64,000 bases of DNA from JAILLW01 sp045640905. GTDB taxonomy: Bacteria; Bacillota; Clostridia; Lachnospirales; Lachnospiraceae. The DNA lies in NCBI GenBank assembly GCA_045640905.1, contig JAZUFW010000043.1, forward strand, positions 1 to 64,000. Direction: 5' to 3'. The notes beneath the pieces are model-generated. The model worked only from the letters and a program-made list of their open reading frames with translations. It made no database searches and was not told where the DNA came from. Positions 44,308-53,474 of this stretch are shown here, one piece after another (within the stretch, counting starts at the first letter, position 1; every line of letters starts with the position of its first letter). Made by a program: the position numbers and the translations under genes.

Positions 44308-44664
44308 TTATAAACCGTAATTGCGTTTCATTTGTTCATAAAGGCTTTGCGCAAGGCCAAGTCCCTGAATATCCGTTGATGTTTCAGCCAACTTCTGAAT
44401 GGCTGTATCTTCGAAATATCCAACCATGCTGTTTGAATAATTCGATGTTGCTTCTTCATCCTTAAAACAGTCCACGGTTTTTTCCATTCCTTTAAAGACC
44501 TGCTCAAGGAAATATGCCTCAAACTGCTTGCAGGCATCGAGCAGTTCATCTTCGGATGCCTTCGAATAATCGGCAGATTTAAGTTGATCGGACAATTTAT
44601 TCGAAACCGTATTTTGTGATTGTATATATTCTGCGTATGCGTTATTAACGCTTCCGATATCCAT
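44308..44664 (-). CDS. flgJ: flagellar rod-binding protein (FlgJ N-terminal domain)
   Basis: About 118 residues from the ATG at 44664; the codon before it is TTG and the ribosome binding site GAGG is best placed for the ATG. It matches the N-terminal rod-binding domain of FlgJ: LLDACKQFEAYFLEQVFKGMEKT and the C-terminal FEDTAIQKLAE. The muramidase domain of the gammaproteobacterial FlgJ is missing, as usual in Firmicutes, so a separate hydrolase must open the wall for the rod. It follows flgG by 13 bases. Confidence 0.88.
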   Translation of the reverse strand: MDIGSVNNAYAEYIQSQNTVSNKLSDQLKSADYSKASEDELLDACKQFEAYFLEQVFKGMEKTVDCFKDEEATSNYSNSMVGYFEDTAIQKLAETSTDIQGLGLAQSLYEQMKRNYGL

Positions 44665-44680
44665 CAATAAACCTCAACAA

Positions 44681-45499
44681 TTATCTCTTCAAGTTGTTGG
44701 CCGTCTGCATCATTTCATCCGTGGTCGTAATGGCCTTGGAATTCATTTCATATGCTCTTTGAGCCACAATCAAATTAACCATTTCCGTAGCTACTTCAAC
44801 GTTTGATCCTTCCAAGTATCCCTGAACCACACGTGATTTCTGAAGGTTCTTGTTGGTTGCTTCATTCATGGCCGTTCCGCTGGCTGCGGTAGTTTTCCAC
44901 AAAGAATCTCCGGTTCTTTCAAGTCCGCCCGGGTTATTGAACTGATATACACCTATCTTCATTCCCAGCGACTTGGGATTGTTGGAAGCATCGGGATAAC
45001 AGATGTCACCCTCAGCCGTAATGGTAATCTTGCTGGTAACATACTGAGAACCCAGCGTAATCGCCTTTCCGTTTGAGTCAAGCACTGCCAAACCATCCTG
45101 TGTGGTCAGCATCATTCCGCTCGAACCGTTTGTAGCCCATGTAAAGTCACCGTTTCTGGTGTAATTCGTATCTCCGTTTGCATTCTTTATGGCAAAGAAT
45201 CCGTCGCCTTCTATTGCAAAAGCCGTATCGGATGCGGAATCAAGCAAACTACCCTGTGAAAAAATCGAATTAATCGAAGAATTTCTGACACCGAGTCCCA
45301 CCTGCGAAGAAGTAGGTTTGGGATCACCGTTTGCAGTAGTGGTAGCCGTCTGCAATGTTTGGTACAGTAATGACTTAAACTGTGCGGACTGAGTCTTGTA
45401 ACCCGTGGTATTAACATTGGCCAAGTTATTGGCTATTGTATCTACATTTGTCTGTTGGGCATTCATTCCGGTTGCCGCTGTCCATAAACTTCTAACCAT
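44681..45499 (-). CDS. flgG: flagellar basal-body rod protein FlgG
   Basis: A 272-residue axial protein. N-terminal MVRSLWTAATGMNAQQTNVD with the ANNLANVNTTGYKTQ motif, and the C-terminal VVQGYLEGSNVEVATEM and QRAYEMNSKAI, are the rod/hook terminal domains. The middle has the characteristic DGLAVLDSNGK region. FlgG forms the distal rod. Strong ribosome binding site (AAGGAGG). It is transcribed after the shorter rod gene and before flgJ. Confidence 0.93.
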   Translation of the reverse strand: MVRSLWTAATGMNAQQTNVDTIANNLANVNTTGYKTQSAQFKSLLYQTLQTATTTANGDPKPTSSQVGLGVRNSSINSIFSQGSLLDSASDTAFAIEGDGFFAIKNANGDTNYTRNGDFTWATNGSSGMMLTTQDGLAVLDSNGKAITLGSQYVTSKITITAEGDICYPDASNNPKSLGMKIGVYQFNNPGGLERTGDSLWKTTAASGTAMNEATNKNLQKSRVVQGYLEGSNVEVATEMVNLIVAQRAYEMNSKAITTTDEMMQTANNLKR

Positions 45500-45512
45500 T
45501 ACTTATACCTCC

Positions 45513-46292
45513 TTATATTTTTCCTAACTGATTTGATGATATTTCCAATGTTGAATCAATCGTCGTAATCAGTTTCTGATTGCTCTCATACTCTCTCGCT
45601 ACGGTTATCATATCGACCATTTCCGAAACAACAGAAATGTTTGAAGTTTCCAAAAAGCCTGCATAAACTCCGGCCTTGGGTTCCTTTTCCGTAGCTCCTT
45701 CGACAGGTTCAAAGAAATTCTCACCGTATCGAATCAGGTAATTATAATCTTCAAAATCGGTAATTTTCAGAGTGTCAACTACCTTTCCGTCCTGAATAAT
45801 CTGTCCGGATGTATTGATGGCGGTGTCTGCTGCCGTAGTGCTGACGGTTACGTGTTCTCCGTCTGCGTTTAATACGAAATCTCCGTCCTGTGTTTTCAGA
45901 TTTCCTTCGGCATCAACGGTAAAATTACCGTCTCGTGTGTACTTTACCGAAGTATTTCCGGCTTTGTCGGTAAACTCAACAGCGAAAAATCCGCTGTCCG
46001 TAAGTGCCAAATCATAAGTGTTTCCCGTTTCCTTTAAAGGTCCCTGAGAAAAATCCGTATAACCTTCTCCGATTTTAACACCGGGATTGTTAAAGCCTAT
46101 TTTCTTGGCGGTTCTGTATCCTTCGGAGGCATCTTTTATTTTGAATGCCAAAAGAGCATCAAAGGACTGTGCCGTAGCACCTTCTTTTTTATATCCGTTA
46201 GTGTCGGCATTGGCCAAATTATTGGTCAACACGTCCATTCTCTTTTCCTGCTGAACCATACCGGTCCAAGCAGTATACAGTCCCTTTACCAT
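45513..46292 (-). CDS. flgF: flagellar hook-basal body rod protein, FlgF/FlgG family
   Basis: A 259-residue axial protein with MVKGLYTAWTGMVQQEKRMD, the NNLANADTNGYKKEG motif and the C-terminal VYAGFLETSNISVVSEM signature. Of the two rod genes here this one is the more FlgF-like (FlhO/FlhP pair in Bacillus); exact assignment is uncertain without an alignment. It lies 21 bases downstream of mbl, as in the Bacillus mbl-flhO-flhP order. AGAGG precedes the ATG. Confidence 0.88.
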   Translation of the reverse strand: MVKGLYTAWTGMVQQEKRMDVLTNNLANADTNGYKKEGATAQSFDALLAFKIKDASEGYRTAKKIGFNNPGVKIGEGYTDFSQGPLKETGNTYDLALTDSGFFAVEFTDKAGNTSVKYTRDGNFTVDAEGNLKTQDGDFVLNADGEHVTVSTTAADTAINTSGQIIQDGKVVDTLKITDFEDYNYLIRYGENFFEPVEGATEKEPKAGVYAGFLETSNISVVSEMVDMITVAREYESNQKLITTIDSTLEISSNQLGKI

Positions 46293-46317
46293 AAAAAACC
46301 TCTCAAATTAGTTTCTT

Positions 46318-47316
46318 TTATGACTCGCCTTTGTATCCTGACAGGAACTCAACATACTTACCTGTTCCGATGGCAACTGCCGTCATGGGATCTTCGGCTG
46401 TCATGCAATTAATTCCCGTTCTTTCGGAAATCAGTTCTTCCAAACCGTTAAGCAAGCTTCCGCCACCGGTTAAGACTATGCCTCTGTCTGCAATATCCGC
46501 AGCCAATTCCGGAGGGGTCTGCTCCAATACACCGTGAATGGCATCTACAATCTGTTCTGTAGCGGTTCTCAGAGCTTCTTCGGTTTCTTCGGAAGAAACG
46601 CTGACTGTACGGGGCAAACCTGTAATCAGGTTTCTGCCTCTGACATCCATCGTTGCCGATGATGAACCCTTAAATGCCGTTCCGATGTTTATCTTTAAGT
46701 CTTCTGCAGTTCTTTCACCGATGTGAAGGTTATGCTTCTGACGCATATATCTGACCAATGCTTCATCAAAGTCGTCACCTGCTACTTTGATGGATGCAGA
46801 TACAACAGTTCCGCCCAAAGAAATAACTGCTATATCCGTAGTACCTCCGCCGATATCAACAATCATGTTTCCGTAAGGTCTGGATATATCTATTCCTGCT
46901 CCGATAGCTGCTGCAATGGGCTCTTCGATGATGCATACTTCTCTGGCGCCGGCCATCATGGTAGCATCTTCAACCGCCTTCTTTTCTACTTCGGTTACGC
47001 CGGAAGGAACACAAACGGCAATTCTGGGCTTACGGAAAGTTTTCTTTCCCAAAGCCTTTTGGATGAAGTATTTCATCATCTGCTCCGTAACTTTGTAGTC
47101 CGAAATAACGCCCTGTCTTAAAGGACGTACAGCTACTATATTGCTGGGTGTTCTACCAAGCATCAATCTGGCATCTTCGCCGATTGCTTTAACTTTATTG
47201 GTATCTCGGTCAAATGCTACAACCGAAGGCTCTTTTAATACTACGCCTCTTCCTCTTATATAAACCAGAATGCTGGCTGTTCCTAAATCAATACCTATGT
47301 CTGTGTATGTTGACAT
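46318..47316 (-). CDS. mbl: rod shape-determining protein, MreB/Mbl family
   Basis: A 332-residue actin-like ATPase. Phosphate-binding motifs are GIDLGTASILVY near the start and MIVDIGGGTTDIAVI in the middle; VLTGGGSLLNGLEEL is the adenosine motif. These proteins form membrane filaments that guide wall synthesis. The neighbourhood (followed by flhO/flhP-like genes) matches Bacillus mbl and not mreB, which is usually followed by mreC and mreD. AAAGGGAG precedes the ATG; a -10-like TATACT lies about 60 bases upstream. Confidence 0.93.
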   Translation of the reverse strand: MSTYTDIGIDLGTASILVYIRGRGVVLKEPSVVAFDRDTNKVKAIGEDARLMLGRTPSNIVAVRPLRQGVISDYKVTEQMMKYFIQKALGKKTFRKPRIAVCVPSGVTEVEKKAVEDATMMAGAREVCIIEEPIAAAIGAGIDISRPYGNMIVDIGGGTTDIAVISLGGTVVSASIKVAGDDFDEALVRYMRQKHNLHIGERTAEDLKINIGTAFKGSSSATMDVRGRNLITGLPRTVSVSSEETEEALRTATEQIVDAIHGVLEQTPPELAADIADRGIVLTGGGSLLNGLEELISERTGINCMTAEDPMTAVAIGTGKYVEFLSGYKGES

Positions 47317-47453
47317 CTCAAAACTCCCTTTCTATATAAAAAAATAATAATCATTTTTAGTCCATATTAGTATACTCTAAAAATGGAATTTAAAAAAGAG
47401 TTCTGAGTTATCTTTATAATCTTTTTATTATTGTGATTTCATGCTTTGGTACA

Positions 47454-47506
47454 AAAAACGGACGCATGGTTATGTGCAATAATCCTTTGCAAATATCTAT
47501 GCGTCC
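47454..47506 (-). terminator. terminator after uvrA
   Basis: Outer stem GGACGCAT / ATGCGTCC (47460-47467 with 47499-47506) with an inner short stem TGCAA/TTGCA. On the minus strand a run of six T follows (GTTTTTTG). It ends the uvrBA transcript. Confidence 0.8.
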
Positions 47507-47530
47507 CTGCTATATCTATATCGGCAGTTT

Positions 47531-50377
47531 TCAGTTTTTCTTTAGCATTTTGGCAATATATTTTCCCGTGTAACTTTCGGGACAATCAGCCACTTCTTCG
47601 GGAGTACCGGTGCAAACAACGGTTCCTCCTCTGTCTCCGCCTTCCGGTCCCATATCGATGATATAGTCTGCGGATTTTATTACATCAAGGTTATGCTCAA
47701 TTACGAGTGCGGTGTTTCCTTCCGAAACCAGTCTGTGAATAATTTCCACCAGCTTATGAACATCGGCAAAATGGAGTCCCGTCGTAGGCTCATCCAGAAT
47801 ATAGATGGTTTTACCCGTGCTCTTTTTGCTCAATTCGGTAGCCAGCTTAATTCTCTGCGCCTCGCCTCCCGACAAGGTTGTAGATGGTTGGCCCAGCTTG
47901 ATATATGACAATCCGACCTCATTCATTACTTTTATCTTGTTCTTGATAGAAGGAACATTTTCAAAGAACGTAACAGCTTCTTCCACCGTCATGTCGAGAA
48001 CATCATATATGCTCTTGCCTTTATATTTGACATCGAGAGTTTCCCGGTTATACCTTTTTCCTTTACATACTTCGCAGGGAACATATACATCGGGCAAAAA
48101 GTGCATCTCGATTTTTCTGATTCCGTCACCCTGACAGGCTTCGCATCTTCCTCCCTTAACGTTAAAACTGAAACGTCCCTTGGCATATCCCTTGGCCTTG
48201 GCATCGGGTGTACCCGCAAACAAGTCACGAATCAGGTCAAAAGCCCCCGTATATGTGGCAGGATTGGATCTCGGAGTACGTCCGATGGGAGACTGGTCAA
48301 TATTAATAACCTTATCCAATTTCTCCGTGCCTTTTATCGCACCGTGTTTTCCGGGAATAACCCTTGCACGGTTCAGTTCTCTGGCCAGGCTTTTGTAAAC
48401 TATTTCATTTACCAGGGAACTTTTTCCGGAGCCTGAAACTCCGGTGACGCACGTAAATATACCTATGGGAATTTTCACATCGATGTTCTTTAAATTGTTC
48501 TCGGCGGCCTTGGTAACCGTCAAAAATCCCGTCGGCTTCTTTCGTGAGTCGGGAACCGGGATTTTAATCTTTCCGCTGAGGTATTGTCCGGTAATCGAAT
48601 TGGGATTTTTCATAATCTCGGCTGCTGTTCCGACTGCAACTACCTCGCCTCCGTGAACTCCGGCACCGGGACCTATGTCGATAATGCAATCGGCTTCGAG
48701 CATGGTGTCTTCATCATGCTCCACCACAATAACGGAATTACCCAAATCGCGCAAATGCTTCAATGTTCCCAATAATTTGTCATTATCTCTTTGATGCAGT
48801 CCGATGCTCGGTTCATCAAGAATATAGCAGACACCGACCAGTCCGGAACCTATCTGGGTAGCCAGTCGGATTCTCTGAGCCTCTCCTCCCGACAAAGAAG
48901 CAGTAGCACGAGACAAACTCAAATAATCCAATCCGACATCGATTAAGAATCCGACTCTGGATTTGATTTCTTTAATGACTTCATGTCCGATAAATTCCTG
49001 CTGCTTTGAAAGCTTCATCTTTTCCAGGAACTTATTGAGTTCAAGTATTGAAAGCGATGTAACTTCAAATATATTTTTATTCGAAACCGTTACCGCCAAA
49101 GATTCCCGTTTAAGTCTTTGACCTTTACACTCCGCGCAGGGCGTAAATCGCATATATTCTTCATATTCGGCCTTCATAGTATCCGAAAAAGTTTCTCTGT
49201 ATCTTCTTTCGGTATTTTTCAGAACGCCCTCAAACGAAACGGGATAAACTCCCTCTCCGCGCTGACTTTTGTAATGAACTTTGACTTCGTCAAATCCTCC
49301 GTATATCAGTTTCTCCTGAATATCCTTAGGAAGTTTTTTGAACGGAACATCCAACCCGAATTTGTATTTTTCGGAAAGAGCCAGCAAAATTGCATGCGCA
49401 AAGCTGCCGTCTTTCGAGGACGACTGCCAGCCGGGAACCGCTACGGCTCCTTCATTCAGCGAAAGTGTTTTGTCCGGAATAATGAGTTCCGGATCAAATT
49501 CCATTTTGTATCCCAAACCGAAACATACAGGACAAGCACCAAAGGGATTATTGAAAGAAAAGCTTCGAGGTTCAATTTCCGATATGCTGACTCCGCAATC
49601 CGGACAGGCAAAGCTCATACTGAAATTCAGAGGTTCCTTTCCGATGACATCTACTGTCAACAAACCTTCGGACAATTTAACGACATTCTCGATGGAATCG
49701 GTCAATCTGCTCTCTATACCTTCTTTAATAACCAGTCGGTCAACAACTATGTCGATAGTATGCTTAATGTTTTTATCGAGAGTGATTTCTTCACTCAATT
49801 CATAAAGATTTCCGTCAATAATCGCACGAACATATCCGCTCTTTTGCGCACGATCCAGCACTTTTTCATGCTGGCCCTTTTTCCCTCTGACAACAGGCGC
49901 CAGTAACTGTATTTTAGTGCCCTCACTCAAGGTCATAATCTGATCGACCATCTGATCGACCGTCTGCTTCTTTATTTCCTTGCCGCATTCCGGGCAATGC
50001 GGAACACCTATCCTGGCATAGAGCAATCTCAAATGATCATATATCTCCGTTACGGTACCCACAGTGGATCTGGGGTTTCGGTTTGTTGATTTCTGATCAA
50101 TGGATATAGCAGGCGACAGGCCTTCAATGTTTTCCACATTCGGCTTTTCCATCTGTCCGAGGAACTGTCTGGCATATGATGACAAAGATTCCATGTAGCG
50201 TCTTTGTCCCTCGGCATAAATGGTATCAAAAGCCAAAGATGATTTTCCGGAACCTGACAATCCCGTCAAAACCACCAATTCATTTCTCGGAATATCCACG
50301 TCGATACTCTTTAAGTTATGCTCTGCGGCACCTCTTACTTTTATATATTCTTTTTTTCTGATATGTGTTGTTGCCAT
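47531..50377 (-). CDS. uvrA: excinuclease ABC subunit UvrA
   Basis: A 948-residue damage-recognition ATPase. Two ABC modules each carry Walker A (GLSGSGKSS near residue 38 and GVSGSGKSS near 645) and the signature LSGGEAQRI with an ILDEP Walker B. Zinc modules are CPEC...CPDC-type around 120 and 270 and CEAC...CEVC around 740. It works with UvrB in nucleotide excision repair. It starts two bases after uvrB, with AGAGGAA as ribosome binding site in the end of uvrB. The terminator is 25 bases downstream. Confidence 0.98.
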   Translation of the reverse strand: MATTHIRKKEYIKVRGAAEHNLKSIDVDIPRNELVVLTGLSGSGKSSLAFDTIYAEGQRRYMESLSSYARQFLGQMEKPNVENIEGLSPAISIDQKSTNRNPRSTVGTVTEIYDHLRLLYARIGVPHCPECGKEIKKQTVDQMVDQIMTLSEGTKIQLLAPVVRGKKGQHEKVLDRAQKSGYVRAIIDGNLYELSEEITLDKNIKHTIDIVVDRLVIKEGIESRLTDSIENVVKLSEGLLTVDVIGKEPLNFSMSFACPDCGVSISEIEPRSFSFNNPFGACPVCFGLGYKMEFDPELIIPDKTLSLNEGAVAVPGWQSSSKDGSFAHAILLALSEKYKFGLDVPFKKLPKDIQEKLIYGGFDEVKVHYKSQRGEGVYPVSFEGVLKNTERRYRETFSDTMKAEYEEYMRFTPCAECKGQRLKRESLAVTVSNKNIFEVTSLSILELNKFLEKMKLSKQQEFIGHEVIKEIKSRVGFLIDVGLDYLSLSRATASLSGGEAQRIRLATQIGSGLVGVCYILDEPSIGLHQRDNDKLLGTLKHLRDLGNSVIVVEHDEDTMLEADCIIDIGPGAGVHGGEVVAVGTAAEIMKNPNSITGQYLSGKIKIPVPDSRKKPTGFLTVTKAAENNLKNIDVKIPIGIFTCVTGVSGSGKSSLVNEIVYKSLARELNRARVIPGKHGAIKGTEKLDKVINIDQSPIGRTPRSNPATYTGAFDLIRDLFAGTPDAKAKGYAKGRFSFNVKGGRCEACQGDGIRKIEMHFLPDVYVPCEVCKGKRYNRETLDVKYKGKSIYDVLDMTVEEAVTFFENVPSIKNKIKVMNEVGLSYIKLGQPSTTLSGGEAQRIKLATELSKKSTGKTIYILDEPTTGLHFADVHKLVEIIHRLVSEGNTALVIEHNLDVIKSADYIIDMGPEGGDRGGTVVCTGTPEEVADCPESYTGKYIAKMLKKN

Positions 50378-50378
50378 T

Positions 50379-52355
50379 TTATTCCTCTAAATGCTTTCGC
50401 AAATCTATAAGTTTGTCTCTTAATACGGCTGCGTTTTCAAAATCAAGTTCCGCTGCCGCTTTTCTCATTCTCTTTTCGGTCTTTTCAATCAACTTGCGAA
50501 GTTCTGCTTCATTCATCGATTCGGGATCCTTTTCGAATCGAAGTTCTTCTTTCGCTATTTCCTTCGAAATGCTGATTAGATCTCTGACTGCTTTCTTTAT
50601 CGTAGTCGGAGTAATATTGTTTTTAACATTATAGTCATTTTGAATACTGCGTCTTCTGGCAGTTTCATCTATTGCTTTGCGCATGGAATCGGTTATGTAA
50701 TCGGCATACATTATGACACGACCGTCAGAATTTCTCGCCGCACGTCCAACCGTCTGAATCAACGACGTCTCGGAACGCAAAAAGCCTTCCTTGTCGGCAT
50801 CCAGGATTGCAACCAGCGCTATCTCGGGAATATCAAGTCCTTCCCTGAGCAGATTGATTCCTACCAGCACGTCAAAGACATCAAGTCGCATATCCCTGAT
50901 TATCTGAGCACGCTCCAAGGTATCTATGTCAGAATGAAGATATTTAACTCTGATTCCCGCTTCTTTCAGATAGTCGGTCAAATCTTCGGCCATGTGTTTT
51001 GTTAGCGTTGTAACCAAAACCTTATTCTTTTCTTTTACGGTCTGTCTGATTTCTTTGATTAAATCGTCTATCTGGCCTTCGACAGGGCGAACGAATATTT
51101 CGGGATCAAGCAATCCCGTAGGTCTGATAATCTGCTCGGCCCTTAACAGTTCATGTTCTTCTTCATACTTGGCGGGAGTAGCGGAAACAAACAATATCTG
51201 GTCAATCTTTTGCTCAAACTCCTCAAAGCACAGCGGTCTGTTATCCTTTGCGGAAGGAAGTCTGAATCCGTAATCAACCAACGATGTTTTTCTGCTTTGG
51301 TCACCCACATACATTGCACCAATCTGAGGTATCGTCATATGTGATTCATCGATTATTATCAAAAAATCATCTCCGAAGAAATCGAGTAATGTATAGGGTG
51401 GTTCTCCCGGAGCTCTGCCGGACAGATGTCTCGAATAGTTTTCGATTCCGGAACAAAAGCCTGTTTCGAGCATCATCTCCATATCGAAATTGGTTCTTTC
51501 GGAAATTCTCTGGCATTCCAGAAGTTTATCTTCGCCTCTGAAATACGCTATTCTTTCCTCTAACTCAACACCGATATTTTTAACCGCCTGTGCCATCTTT
51601 TCTGCCGGAACCACATAATGTGACGCCGGGAAAAGCGTAACATGCGAAAGAGTAGACATAGGCCGTCCGTTTAGCGGATCTATCTGTGAAATTCGATCTA
51701 TCTCATCTCCGAAAAATTCTATTCTCAGATTATAGTCTCCGCCTTCAACCGGATTAATTTCCAATACGTCTCCGTGAACTCTGAAGCAGCCTCGGTCCAA
51801 GTCCAGATCGTTTCTGTCATACCGCATATCAATGAGCGAGCGGATAACCTCGTCCCTCTCCCTCTTCATTCCCGGGCGCAGAGAAACCATCATTCCTTTA
51901 TAATCGTCGGGCGAACCGAGTCCGTATATACACGAAACCGACGCAACGACTATGACATCCTTTCTTTCGGAAAGCGATGCCGTCGCCGAAAGTCGAAGCT
52001 TATCTATTTCTTCATTAACGGAAGAGTCTTTGGCAATATATGTATCCGAAGACGGCACATATGCTTCGGGTTGGTAGTAATCATAATAGGATACAAAATA
52101 CTCAACCGCATTCTCGGGGAAGAATTCCTTGAACTCGGAATACAGCTGTCCTGCCAACGTTTTGTTATGGGCAATTACCAATGTCGGTTTATTAAGTTGC
52201 GCAATAACATTTGCCATGGTGAAAGTTTTTCCGGAGCCGGTGACACCCAACAGGGTCTCGCACTGATTTCCGTCTTTAAAGCCTTTTACCAAAGCCTCTA
52301 TAGCCTGCGGCTGGTCACCTGTCGGCGCATATTCGGAATGCAATTTGAACTCCAT
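50379..52355 (-). CDS. uvrB: excinuclease ABC subunit UvrB
   Basis: A 658-residue helicase-like repair protein. Walker A is GVTGSGKTF near 39-47, the beta-hairpin region (YYDYYQPEAY) inserts at the lesion, DESH-type motif II is IIIDESHM, and the C-terminal UVR domain (ELRKLIEKTEKRMRKAAAELDFE) binds UvrC. Full length. AAGGAAG precedes the ATG. Promoter and a LexA-type operator lie just upstream, so it should be SOS-induced. It is followed by uvrA. Confidence 0.98.
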   Translation of the reverse strand: MEFKLHSEYAPTGDQPQAIEALVKGFKDGNQCETLLGVTGSGKTFTMANVIAQLNKPTLVIAHNKTLAGQLYSEFKEFFPENAVEYFVSYYDYYQPEAYVPSSDTYIAKDSSVNEEIDKLRLSATASLSERKDVIVVASVSCIYGLGSPDDYKGMMVSLRPGMKRERDEVIRSLIDMRYDRNDLDLDRGCFRVHGDVLEINPVEGGDYNLRIEFFGDEIDRISQIDPLNGRPMSTLSHVTLFPASHYVVPAEKMAQAVKNIGVELEERIAYFRGEDKLLECQRISERTNFDMEMMLETGFCSGIENYSRHLSGRAPGEPPYTLLDFFGDDFLIIIDESHMTIPQIGAMYVGDQSRKTSLVDYGFRLPSAKDNRPLCFEEFEQKIDQILFVSATPAKYEEEHELLRAEQIIRPTGLLDPEIFVRPVEGQIDDLIKEIRQTVKEKNKVLVTTLTKHMAEDLTDYLKEAGIRVKYLHSDIDTLERAQIIRDMRLDVFDVLVGINLLREGLDIPEIALVAILDADKEGFLRSETSLIQTVGRAARNSDGRVIMYADYITDSMRKAIDETARRRSIQNDYNVKNNITPTTIKKAVRDLISISKEIAKEELRFEKDPESMNEAELRKLIEKTEKRMRKAAAELDFENAAVLRDKLIDLRKHLEE

Positions 52356-52391
52356 AAACTTCCTTCACCTTCTTTCCGTACAACACGAAAT

Positions 52392-52420
52392 AACATACCA
52401 CACGAAAGCGCATTTGTCTA
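52392..52420 (-). promoter_or_regulatory. uvrBA promoter
   Basis: On the minus strand, -35 TAGACA (complement of 52415-52420), a 17-base spacer and -10 TATGTT (complement of 52392-52397). The LexA-type box lies immediately upstream of the -35. Confidence 0.7.
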
Positions 52421-52429
52421 CCGATTTTA

Positions 52430-52441
52430 GAACATTTGTTC
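52430..52441 (-). promoter_or_regulatory. LexA/DinR box (SOS operator)
   Basis: GAACAAATGTTC on the minus strand, with flanking C before it. It is a perfect GAAC-N4-GTTC palindrome, the Gram-positive SOS box. Its place nine bases upstream of the uvrB -35 fits LexA repression. Confidence 0.85.
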
Positions 52442-52479
52442 GTTTTTTCATAAGTAAAGAACCTTTCCAAATTCAATAG

Positions 52480-52506
52480 AAAAACCCGGCATTCAGCCGG
52501 GCTTTT
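52480..52506 (-). terminator. terminator after the SGNH-like gene
   Basis: Stem CCCGGC / GCCGGG (52485-52490 with 52496-52501), extended by flanking A/T pairs, and followed on the minus strand by TTTTTCTATT. The stop codon lies right before it. It ends the pucR-ftsEX-envC-ctpA-SGNH run. Confidence 0.85.
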
Positions 52507-53472
52507 CTATTGTACGGAAACCGTACTCATTTTATTATTAATCACAAAGGATATTCTCTCTGCCAGAAGTTCGCGTCCGGCATCATTGTACCGGTAATCG
52601 TCTTCCATATAATCTTTATAGTTCTCTTCGTTTATTGTTCCGTAATAATTATCAATAACAGAGCAACCGCTGTCTATCGTAGCATCAATTTCCTTTTGCA
52701 CATAATAAGGTAACGCTCCGTTTCCTATATCCTTGACGGTCGATGAATACTTCTGGCCGTTCTCATCAACATATTCAACATACGTAGGAGTCATGACAAA
52801 AATACGAACATGCGGCCATTTTTCATATGCGGTCTGCATGAAATATCTCAATCCTCCCGTGAATGCCAAAAGGTCGGTCGGAACATCCTCATTGTCGCAC
52901 GGAGTCCCTCTTCTGTAGTCGGTAGCATCATACATCAAAATCACTACATCAACCTTATTCATGTCAACCGACTCCAAGGTATCCAATCCCTCTCTGAAGA
53001 CATCGGGGTCATTCATGTATTGCACTCCGGCTTCCATCGTTTCAAACGAATTGTTCAAAAGGCAAGCCGTAACTCCCGGAAGTGAGTAGTTGTCGAGCGG
53101 ATAGTTTGGATCGAACGGCAGATTCTTATATGCCGTTGAAGAACCCGGGAATGAAGCATCGTAAACCGTTGCTCCCGTTTTCTTTGCTATCTGTTTGGCA
53201 AGTCCCTCATCCGATCTGTCATCCGAAAAAGGATTATTACCCAGGCACAATATTGTCAATTCGCCATCATCTTCATGACCTTCAAGTCTGGAAGACTCCA
53301 TCGGAATAATCATATCGAGAACTTCGATATCAAACTGCGACGGATCTACCTGTTCTATATCAGCCTCGGGATCCGTTCCGTTATTCCAAATAATCAGCCT
53401 TACCACTCCAATAATAATGATTAAAGCTATAAGCGCCAAAAGTATTATATGAACCAAAGATCTTTTTTGCAT
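52507..53472 (-). CDS. membrane-anchored SGNH-hydrolase-like protein, probably degenerate
   Basis: About 321 residues from the ATG at 53472; the open frame begins six bases earlier with TTG, but GGGTGA is better spaced for the ATG. A membrane helix (about 7-28) is followed by an SGNH-like fold by order: a strand with GNN at 78-80 where active enzymes have GDS, then PGSS, then ILMYDATDY near the G-x-N-D position, then DDYRYNDAGRELLAERI where D-x-x-H would stand. The catalytic Ser and His are therefore probably lost. It starts two bases after the ctpA-like stop. Role unknown; a binding or scaffold protein is possible. Confidence 0.6.
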   Translation of the reverse strand: MQKRSLVHIILLALIALIIIIGVVRLIIWNNGTDPEADIEQVDPSQFDIEVLDMIIPMESSRLEGHEDDGELTILCLGNNPFSDDRSDEGLAKQIAKKTGATVYDASFPGSSTAYKNLPFDPNYPLDNYSLPGVTACLLNNSFETMEAGVQYMNDPDVFREGLDTLESVDMNKVDVVILMYDATDYRRGTPCDNEDVPTDLLAFTGGLRYFMQTAYEKWPHVRIFVMTPTYVEYVDENGQKYSSTVKDIGNGALPYYVQKEIDATIDSGCSVIDNYYGTINEENYKDYMEDDYRYNDAGRELLAERISFVINNKMSTVSVQ

Positions 53473-53474
53473 TA

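Noticed and set aside
49118..49906. 262-codon open frame on the plus strand inside uvrA
   Set aside because: uvrA is unmistakable on the other strand through this region; the frame is a shadow without a ribosome binding site.
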